From contig SVPF01000019.1 in the NCBI GenBank assembly GCA_015066005.1, positions 1 through 45,492 of the forward strand: a stretch of DNA of 45,492 bases, given 5' to 3'. The stretch is from Oscillospiraceae bacterium (GTDB taxonomy: Bacteria > Bacillota > Clostridia > Oscillospirales > Acutalibacteraceae). Below the pieces are notes generated by a model that was given only the letters and a program-made list of their open reading frames with translations, was not told where the DNA came from and ran no database searches. Each line of letters starts with the position of its first letter. Position 1 is the first letter of the stretch. A program made the translations under genes and the position numbers. Shown piece by piece: positions 39,748-45,492 of the stretch.

Positions 39748-42381
39748 ATGAGTCACAAGTATGTTTACCTTTTCTCAGAAGGCGACGCTTCTATGCGTGA
39801 GCTTCTCGGCGGTAAGGGTGCTAACCTTGCAGAAATGACCAAAATCGGTCTTCCTGTTCCCCAGGGTTTCACCGTTTCTACCGAAGCCTGCACTCAGTAT
39901 TATGAGGACGGCAGAAAAATCAACGATGATATCCAGGCACAAATCATGGAATACATCGAAAAAATGGAAGCTGTTGTTGGCAAGAAGTTCGGCGATAAGG
40001 AAAATCCCCTTCTCGTTTCAGTTCGTTCAGGTGCCCGTGCTTCTATGCCCGGTATGATGGACACTATTCTTAACCTTGGTCTTAACGAAGAGGTTGTTGA
40101 AACCATGGCTGCAAAGTCAGGTAATGCTCGTTGGGCTTATGACTGCTACCGTCGTTTCATTCAGATGTATTCTGACGTAGTTATGGAAGTTGGTAAGAAG
40201 TATTTTGAAGAGCTTATCGACAAAATGAAGGAAGAAAAAGGCGTTAAACAGGACGTTGAGCTTACCGCTGACGACCTTAAAGAACTTGCTAACCAGTTTA
40301 AAGCTGAATACAAGAGCAAGATCGGTAAAGACTTCCCCACTGATCCTAAGGAACAGTTAATGGGTGCTGTTGAAGCTGTTTTCCGTTCATGGGACAACCC
40401 CCGTGCAAACGTTTACCGTCGTGACAACGATATTCCTTATTCTTGGGGTACCGCTGTTAACGTACAGATGATGGCATTCGGTAACATGGGTGACAACTGC
40501 GGTACAGGTGTTGCTTTCACACGTGACCCCGCTACCGGTGAACCCGGCCTTATGGGTGAATTCCTCACCAACGCTCAGGGTGAAGACGTTGTTGCCGGTG
40601 TTCGTACACCTATGCCCATCGCTGAAATGGCTGAAAAATTCCCCGCAGCTTTTGAAGAATTTAACAAGGTTTGCGCAATCCTTGAAGACCATTACCGCGA
40701 TATGCAGGATATGGAATTCACCGTTGAAGACGGCAAGCTCTATATGCTCCAGACACGTAACGGTAAGAGAACCGCTAAAGCTGCTCTTAAGATCGCTTGT
40801 GACTTAGTTGACGAAGGCATGATCGACAAGAAGCAGGCTGTTGCTATGATCGATCCCCGTAACCTTGACACCCTCCTCCATCCCCAGTTTGATGCTAAAG
40901 CATTAAAGGCATCTGTTCCTGCTGGTAAGGGTCTTGGCGCTTCTCCCGGTGCTGCTTGCGGTAAGGTTGTATTCACTGCTGAAGATGCAGAGGAATGGAA
41001 CAACCGTGGCGAAAAGGTTATCCTCGTTCGTTTGGAAACCTCTCCTGAAGATATTACAGGTATGAAGGCTTCTCAGGGTATCCTCACCGTTCGTGGCGGT
41101 ATGACAAGCCACGCTGCCGTTGTTGCTCGTGGTATGGGTACCTGCTGTGTATCCGGTTGCGGCGACATCGTAATGGATGAAGAAAACAAGAAGTTCACAC
41201 TCGCTGGTAAGACCTATAACGAAGGCGACTATATTTCTATCGATGGTTCTACCGGTAACATTTACGACGGTATTATTCCTACTGTTGACGCTGAAATCGC
41301 TGGCGAATTCGGTCGCATTATGGAATGGGCTGACGAATTCCGCACCCTTAAGGTTCGCACCAATGCTGATACACCTGCTGACGCTAAGAAGGCTCGTGAA
41401 CTCGGCGCTGAAGGTATCGGTCTTTGCCGTACCGAGCATATGTTCTTCGAAGCAGAACGTATCGCTGCATTCCGTGAAATGATCTGTGCTGACACCGCTG
41501 AAGAACGCGAAGTAGCACTTGCTAAGATTCTTCCCTATCAACAAGGCGACTTTGAAAAGCTTTATGAAGCACTCGAAGGCTGCCCCGTTTGCATCCGCTT
41601 CCTTGACCCGCCTCTCCACGAATTCGTTCCTACCGAAGAAGCTGACATCAAGGCTCTTGCTGATGCTCAGGGCAAGACCGTTGCTGATATTAAGGCAATT
41701 ATTGCTTCTCTCCACGAATTCAACCCCATGATGGGTCACCGTGGCTGCCGTCTTGCAGTTACCTATCCTGAAATTGCTAAGATGCAGACCGCTGCTGTTA
41801 TTCGTGCAGCAATCAACGTTAAGAAGGCTCATCCTGACTGGAACATCGTTCCCGAAATTATGATTCCTCTTACCGGTGAAGTTAAGGAAATGAAGTTTGT
41901 TAAGAACGTAGTTGTTGCTACCGCTGACGCAGAAATCGCAGCTGCAGGTGTAGAACTCAAGTATGAAGTTGGTACCATGATGGAAATCCCCCGTGCTTGC
42001 CTCACCGCTGACGAAATCGCTAAGGAAGCTGAATTCTTCTGCTTCGGTACTAACGACCTTACCCAGATGACCTTCGGCTTCAGCCGTGACGACGCTGGTA
42101 AATTCCTCGGTGCTTACTATGACACCAAGATCTATGAAAACGATCCCTTCGCTAAGCTCGACCAGACCGGCGTTGGTAAGTTAATGGATATGGCTGTAAC
42201 TCTTGGTAAGAAGACCCGTCCCGAAATCCACTGCGGTATCTGCGGTGAACACGGCGGCGACCCTGTTTCTGTAGAATTCTGCCACAAGCTCGGCCTTGAC
42301 TATGTATCTTGCTCACCTTTCCGTGTGCCGATTGCTCGTCTCGCTGCTGCACAGGCTGCAATTCGCGAAGCGCACAAATAA
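39748..42381 (+). CDS. ppdK: Pyruvate, phosphate dikinase
   Basis: An 877-residue cytoplasmic enzyme that interconverts pyruvate + ATP + Pi and phosphoenolpyruvate + AMP + PPi; in anaerobes it often runs toward pyruvate. Features are the nucleotide-binding N-terminal domain (GGKGANLAEMTKIGLPVPQG, SVRSGARASMPGMMDTILNL), the phospho-histidine site GGMTSHAAVVARGMGTCCV near 450-470, and the PEP/pyruvate barrel with LCRTEHMFF and CGICGEHGGDP. Codons are visibly different from neighbours, with many C-ending codons (CTC, ATC, TTC, AAC), as expected for a highly expressed gene. A strong ribosome site (AGGAGGTTGA) precedes ATG. It is monocistronic. Confidence 0.97.
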   Translation: MSHKYVYLFSEGDASMRELLGGKGANLAEMTKIGLPVPQGFTVSTEACTQYYEDGRKINDDIQAQIMEYIEKMEAVVGKKFGDKENPLLVSVRSGARASMPGMMDTILNLGLNEEVVETMAAKSGNARWAYDCYRRFIQMYSDVVMEVGKKYFEELIDKMKEEKGVKQDVELTADDLKELANQFKAEYKSKIGKDFPTDPKEQLMGAVEAVFRSWDNPRANVYRRDNDIPYSWGTAVNVQMMAFGNMGDNCGTGVAFTRDPATGEPGLMGEFLTNAQGEDVVAGVRTPMPIAEMAEKFPAAFEEFNKVCAILEDHYRDMQDMEFTVEDGKLYMLQTRNGKRTAKAALKIACDLVDEGMIDKKQAVAMIDPRNLDTLLHPQFDAKALKASVPAGKGLGASPGAACGKVVFTAEDAEEWNNRGEKVILVRLETSPEDITGMKASQGILTVRGGMTSHAAVVARGMGTCCVSGCGDIVMDEENKKFTLAGKTYNEGDYISIDGSTGNIYDGIIPTVDAEIAGEFGRIMEWADEFRTLKVRTNADTPADAKKARELGAEGIGLCRTEHMFFEAERIAAFREMICADTAEEREVALAKILPYQQGDFEKLYEALEGCPVCIRFLDPPLHEFVPTEEADIKALADAQGKTVADIKAIIASLHEFNPMMGHRGCRLAVTYPEIAKMQTAAVIRAAINVKKAHPDWNIVPEIMIPLTGEVKEMKFVKNVVVATADAEIAAAGVELKYEVGTMMEIPRACLTADEIAKEAEFFCFGTNDLTQMTFGFSRDDAGKFLGAYYDTKIYENDPFAKLDQTGVGKLMDMAVTLGKKTRPEIHCGICGEHGGDPVSVEFCHKLGLDYVSCSPFRVPIARLAAAQAAIREAHK

Positions 42382-42420
42382 TAAGGTCTTGTCCATCTTA
42401 TTAGTGTAATGGTTTAAATA

Positions 42421-42462
42421 AAAATCCCACATTCTTTGATGAAAGAATGTGGGATTTTTTCT
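42421..42462. terminator. Bidirectional terminator between ppdK and the recombinase
   Basis: Stem AAAAATCCCACATTCTTT / AAAGAATGTGGGATTTTT with a short loop and T runs on both strands. Confidence 0.9.
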
Positions 42463-42491
42463 ATTGGGTTTATGTTGTCATATTTAAATAT

Positions 42492-44228
42492 TTACATCCA
42501 TATACTAACATTTAAATCAACCCAATTATAAAGACGTCGTTTTGTCGAAAAACTATACAAATACTTTTTTGCTTCTTCAAATGTAATTTTAAACTCGGCT
42601 ATTTTCATTCTCTCCCGGTCTTTACTTTCATTCATTGTATCCGAAACACGCAAATACCATCTAAATTCATTTTTTGCTACCCATATTTTTTCAATAAACG
42701 CCTCAACTACACTTTCAGGGATTTGTGAACCATCGCACTTTGCAACTTGTTGAAGTTTATTTTTAAGCATTTTTAAAGCGGCTTCAAAATCCTCGGTTGA
42801 CTGTTCTACCTTTTTAGGGGTTAACTTTTCGATTTCATCCGTTAAAGATTCTAACTTTGCTTCAATCTCTGCCTTTCTTATCTTGAAATGTTTGCTGTCA
42901 ATATCTCCATCTTCTCGCATTTCAAATAGGTTTGCTTTCTTACGGTTATATTTTTCTATTTCTTCCTGTTTGCAGCGTATAATATCAGTATTATCGGGTA
43001 TTTCTTCTTGGTCGGCTATATGCTTTTCCAACATAGTATATGCAAGGTTAATTGTCGACTCTATATTTTCTATATACCCCGAAAAAATATACTTTGCCAT
43101 CATATCAAGTTTCCAATCAGGAATAAATGGCGAATCACAAGCACCATCAATAGATAATCCTCGTTTAATTCTTTCATTGCAACTTCCTAAATTAACAGAA
43201 GTATAACATTGATAATATACACCTGAGTGTCGACCCTTTCTGGCGTGAAAATGTTGATTGAATTTTTTTCCACATTGACATATAAGTAATTTGCCCCATA
43301 GTGTTCCTTGTGGTTTCTGCCCTGATTTTTTCGTATCAGATATACTTTTGGTTTTTCTATTCATCATTTCAATGACTTGTTTATATTCTTCTTCAGTTAT
43401 TATAGGTGTATGGTTGCCTTTCACTTTCACATATTCTAATACCCCGTTATTTTTAATTTTTTGTTGTTTTAAATAATCTGGAGTATATTCTTTATGATAT
43501 GTAATTATACCGCAGTAAAAGGAATTTTTAAGCATTTTAGAAATATATGCAGGAAACCATTTGGTTTTTCCCATTGATGTAAGCCTGCCTTCTTTTTCTA
43601 ACTCATATTGTATTTTTGTTACACCCATTCCACTCAAATACATATCAAAAATCATTCGAACAGTTTTAGCTTGTTCAGGATTAATAACTAAATCCTTGCC
43701 AACCCTATCATATCCAAGGATATTGCCGTTTCCGTATAAAACACCATTTTCCATTGAAGTTTGTTGACCCGCCTTAACTCTCAATGAAGTTTTTCGGCTT
43801 TCGTCCTGTGCTAGCGTCGCCATTATTGTTAAACGAAGTTCTCCATCGCCGTCAAAAGTTTTAATGTTATCGTTAATAAAAAACACTTCTACGCCGTATT
43901 CCTTAAGTTTTCTAGTAAACTGCAATGTATCAACGGTATTTCTCGCAAAACGTGAAACTTCTCTAGTTATTATCATATTAAATTTTTTCTTTTTTGCATC
44001 TTCTATCATTTTCATAAATTGAGGACGTTTCTCAGCAGAAGTTCCAGTTATACCTTCATCGACATATTGAGCAACCAATGTCCAGTCAGGTCTAGCGGTT
44101 AATATCGGCTTATACCAATCCATTTGATTTTCTAATGCTGATAGTTGAGCCTCGTGTTCCGTAGAAACACGTGCATAAATAGCAACGTCTCTTTTTTGAA
44201 AATCTGAATTTAATTCGTAAGCGTACAT
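42492..44228 (-). CDS. Large serine recombinase of an integrative element
   Basis: A 578-residue site-specific recombinase. The resolvase-type catalytic domain starts VAIYARVSTEHEAQ, with the nucleophile near Ser22, followed by YVDEGITGTS and ITREVSRFARN. The recombinase domain (GYDRVGKDLVINPEQAKTVR) and a zinc ribbon (CQCGKKF then later cysteines, about 310-355) follow, then a coiled coil (about 425-500). It should cut and join att sites of an integrative conjugative or mobilisable element, or a prophage. ATG is preceded by AAAGGAG. It points toward ppdK and is the last gene of the element on this side, so the element boundary is probably in 42382-42530. Confidence 0.93.
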   Translation of the reverse strand: MYAYELNSDFQKRDVAIYARVSTEHEAQLSALENQMDWYKPILTARPDWTLVAQYVDEGITGTSAEKRPQFMKMIEDAKKKKFNMIITREVSRFARNTVDTLQFTRKLKEYGVEVFFINDNIKTFDGDGELRLTIMATLAQDESRKTSLRVKAGQQTSMENGVLYGNGNILGYDRVGKDLVINPEQAKTVRMIFDMYLSGMGVTKIQYELEKEGRLTSMGKTKWFPAYISKMLKNSFYCGIITYHKEYTPDYLKQQKIKNNGVLEYVKVKGNHTPIITEEEYKQVIEMMNRKTKSISDTKKSGQKPQGTLWGKLLICQCGKKFNQHFHARKGRHSGVYYQCYTSVNLGSCNERIKRGLSIDGACDSPFIPDWKLDMMAKYIFSGYIENIESTINLAYTMLEKHIADQEEIPDNTDIIRCKQEEIEKYNRKKANLFEMREDGDIDSKHFKIRKAEIEAKLESLTDEIEKLTPKKVEQSTEDFEAALKMLKNKLQQVAKCDGSQIPESVVEAFIEKIWVAKNEFRWYLRVSDTMNESKDRERMKIAEFKITFEEAKKYLYSFSTKRRLYNWVDLNVSIWM

Positions 44229-44240
44229 TTTCCAACTCCT

Positions 44241-44420
44241 TTATATCGATTCTTTATCGTCTTTACGGCATTTGAAATCTGCCATTGATAAATTCTCGCC
44301 ATAATCTTTAATTATATTACGAAAAACATATCCCGGAATTAGTCCATCTAAATATAACAATTCGATAAATTTCAATGCCCCGAAGATGTTTTCACCTTTA
44401 TCGCCTACTATTTTATTCAT
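44241..44420 (-). CDS. Small hypothetical protein, 59 residues
   Basis: Starts MNKIVGDKGENIFGALKFIE and ends with a Lys/Asp-rich tail (CRKDDKESI). No family was recognised. ATG 44418-44420 overlaps the stop of the zinc-ribbon gene (ATGAATAA) and has GGAGATGA six bases before it, so translation is coupled. It lies 12 bases before the recombinase gene. The good ribosome site, overlap and cargo-like position support a real gene. Confidence 0.65.
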   Translation of the reverse strand: MNKIVGDKGENIFGALKFIELLYLDGLIPGYVFRNIIKDYGENLSMADFKCRKDDKESI

Positions 44421-44688
44421 CTTCGTTCATCTCCTCAAATGTGCGATTTTTTTCATTTCGTATATTTTGTAATTGCCATACATAAAAATCATAACCGCAA
44501 CGTTCTTTACAAATGATACAAGGTTCTAAGAAAAATTGATATTTATAAACACGATCTATTCCGTGGTCTGGCATAGAGTAAAAAGTTGATGCACATCTAC
44601 TACATAAACATATTTCTATTTCTCCATCATGAGGTACTCTATTTTGATTTTTTACATTAAGAAGCTTTAAAAATTCTTCATTATACAT
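44413..44688 (-). CDS. Small cysteine-rich (zinc-ribbon-like) protein
   Basis: A 91-residue protein with two CxxC pairs, CLCSRC (about 28-33) and CIICKERC (about 57-64), which could form a zinc ribbon. Small proteins of this type are common in integrative elements, often without known function. ATG 44686-44688 has AAGGAG upstream. It overlaps the following 59-residue gene by eight bases. Confidence 0.7.
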   Translation of the reverse strand: MYNEEFLKLLNVKNQNRVPHDGEIEICLCSRCASTFYSMPDHGIDRVYKYQFFLEPCIICKERCGYDFYVWQLQNIRNEKNRTFEEMNEDE

Positions 44689-44707
44689 TTCAATTACTCC
44701 TTAACAC

Positions 44708-45220
44708 TCAATTATTTGTGATATTAACAACTGATGCGAAAACAACCGTTGAAAACAATTTTTTAAACTTAGATATTTTTTTATTTATTGACTGAATTTT
44801 AACTCCACGTATTTCAGCAATTTCTGCGCGATTATATCCTGTAACCAAAAACGTCAAAAATTCCTTATCGCGTTCAGGCAATTCCACAATTAAGTTATAA
44901 AGTTGTTTATTTTCTATATCATCAATCCATCTAAAGCGCTTTGGTTGAATTGAATATTTATCAGTAACAGTTAATGTTTCTGATAAATTTTGCAAAACTG
45001 AAGATTTACTTAGATTTTCTTCCTCGTTGATATCATTTATCACTCCGATTAGAGATTGTCCTCGTTCTCTATCAGCTCGAGTTCTATTAAAAACTCTTAA
45101 ATCAAATTCGTACATTTCTTTAATCACAGATTCACTCATTCCAGCATCTGTATATTCTTTTCTAAGATTTTCCCATTTTCGTTCAAATTTTCTTCTTTCT
45201 AAACCATTATTAAATGCCAT
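44708..45220 (-). CDS. Sigma-70-like / helix-turn-helix regulator of the integrative element
   Basis: A 170-residue protein. The C-terminal part (LPERDKEFLTFLVTGYNRAE then IAEIRGVKIQSINKKISKFK) has the sigma region 4 helix-turn-helix pattern. The N-terminal part is charged and helical, without a clear region 2. Such short sigma-like regulators are frequent near the recombinase in conjugative elements. ATG 45218-45220 is chosen because AAGGAGAT precedes it; an in-frame upstream ATG at 45268 has no ribosome site. The leader contains a sequence complementary to the ribosome site (arms 45225-45233 and 45275-45283). Confidence 0.75.
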   Translation of the reverse strand: MAFNNGLERRKFERKWENLRKEYTDAGMSESVIKEMYEFDLRVFNRTRADRERGQSLIGVINDINEEENLSKSSVLQNLSETLTVTDKYSIQPKRFRWIDDIENKQLYNLIVELPERDKEFLTFLVTGYNRAEIAEIRGVKIQSINKKISKFKKLFSTVVFASVVNITNN

Positions 45221-45224
45221 AATT

Positions 45225-45283
45225 GTAATCTCCTTAAAATTGATTTTTGAAATTGTTTTAGTTATCAAAAAATCGGAGATTAC
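45225..45283 (-). promoter_or_regulatory. Ribosome-site-sequestering leader hairpin
   Basis: On the minus strand GTAATCTCC (45275-45283) is a perfect nine-base complement of GGAGATTAC (45225-45233), which contains the ribosome site of the sigma-like gene. The loop would be 41 bases. Pairing would hide the ribosome site. Confidence 0.6.
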
Positions 45284-45321
45284 GGATATTTAGCGATATA
45301 ACTTTCCCATTTAAACAAAAA

Positions 45322-45362
45322 AATTGCTCCCTTCAGATTTATCTGCCGGAAGCAATTTTCTT
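45322..45362 (-). terminator. Terminator or attenuator upstream of the sigma-like gene
   Basis: On the minus strand AAATTGCTTCC / GGGAGCAATTT followed by TTTTG. The hairpin lies 100 bases before the sigma-like start codon. Confidence 0.7.
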
Positions 45363-45385
45363 TTGAGCATTTTTCTTACCGAAAA

Positions 45386-45446
45386 CAAAAAAGCCACCGG
45401 CAAGATAGACTGAGCCTATAAACTCAATCAATCTTGTCGGCGGCCT
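45386..45446 (-). terminator. Second, long hairpin terminator
   Basis: On the minus strand GCCGCCGACAAGAT pairs with ATCTTGCCGGTGGC (13 of 14 positions, counting one G-T pair), followed by TTTTTTG. Two terminators in a row suggest either the end of an upstream gene or an attenuator array. Confidence 0.7.
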
Positions 45447-45450
45447 CTCA

Positions 45451-45492
45451 TGTCTGCATAAAGCAAGTCTGGTTTAACCAACCGAAGTGTTC
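45451..45492 (-). CDS. Possible 3' end of a gene running off the window
   Basis: On the minus strand a frame reads EHFGWLNQTCFMQT and stops just before the long hairpin. A second open frame extends into the hairpin (KPDLLYADMRGRRQD). One of them may be the end of an upstream gene of the integrative element. Too little is present to choose. Confidence 0.25.

Noticed and set aside
40903-41832. A 309-codon minus-strand ORF within ppdK
   Set aside because: It is opposite to a highly expressed gene with strong codon bias, which opens antisense frames. No ribosome site or domain was seen.

Overview
The window looks like chromosome from an AT-rich, endospore-forming Gram-positive anaerobe, most likely an uncultured gut Clostridia/Oscillospirales member. 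This is inferred from a sigma-G sporulation factor, pyruvate phosphate dikinase, an FtsEX plus M23 hydrolase cluster, a very large surface protein built from Gram-positive pilin-type repeats, TTGACA-17-TATAAT promoters and AAGGAGG-type ribosome sites. No rRNA, tRNA or CRISPR array was seen.

Layout. 1-3.8 kb: alaS, a HIT protein and a phosphoribosyltransferase (+). 3.8-15.6 kb (-): a 2158-residue vWA/pilin-repeat surface protein behind a TetR regulator, then a coupled DUF975-like/DUF5412-like/maf operon, then pcrA. 15.6-20.2 kb: a DivIVA-like coiled-coil gene, a membrane protein, sigG, an AEC transporter and a YwaF-like membrane protein. 20.2-24.7 kb: a frameshifted REP-associated tyrosine transposase (RAYT), a remnant of a GGGtGRT gene, an unknown secreted/anchored protein, and an intact GGGtGRT + IscU/NifU-like scaffold operon. 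24.7-28.9 kb (-): a PucR-type regulator, ftsE, ftsX and an M23 hydrolase in one tight cluster. 29-33.2 kb: PHP phosphoesterase, secreted endonuclease I, ABC exporter and a small Sm-like protein. 33.5-39.5 kb (-): two overlapping flavoprotein genes, then a DUF5058/partner/M20 peptidase operon. 39.7-42.4 kb: ppdK. 42.5 kb to the end (-): one end of an integrative element with a large serine recombinase, two small ORFs and a sigma-like regulator.

The most interesting structure lies between genes. Four complete copies, and one cut by the window edge, of a 160-250 bp element share short terminal inverted repeats. Each complete copy has one end of type AAATTATAGTTT and one of type AAATTGGG(G)GTTT, around different interiors. 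Two interiors carry paired GTAG-footed hairpins that match the REP/BIME architecture of RAYT transposases. Two more GTAG hairpins lie inside and just after the decayed RAYT gene. This suggests a REP-RAYT system nested in an undescribed asymmetric-ended element family.

Other points worth a check are the GGGtGRT/scaffold operon with its nearby remnant, the DUF5058-M20 operon, a duplicated three-domain block in the giant surface protein, and a leader that can sequester the ribosome site of the sigma-like gene in the integrative element.
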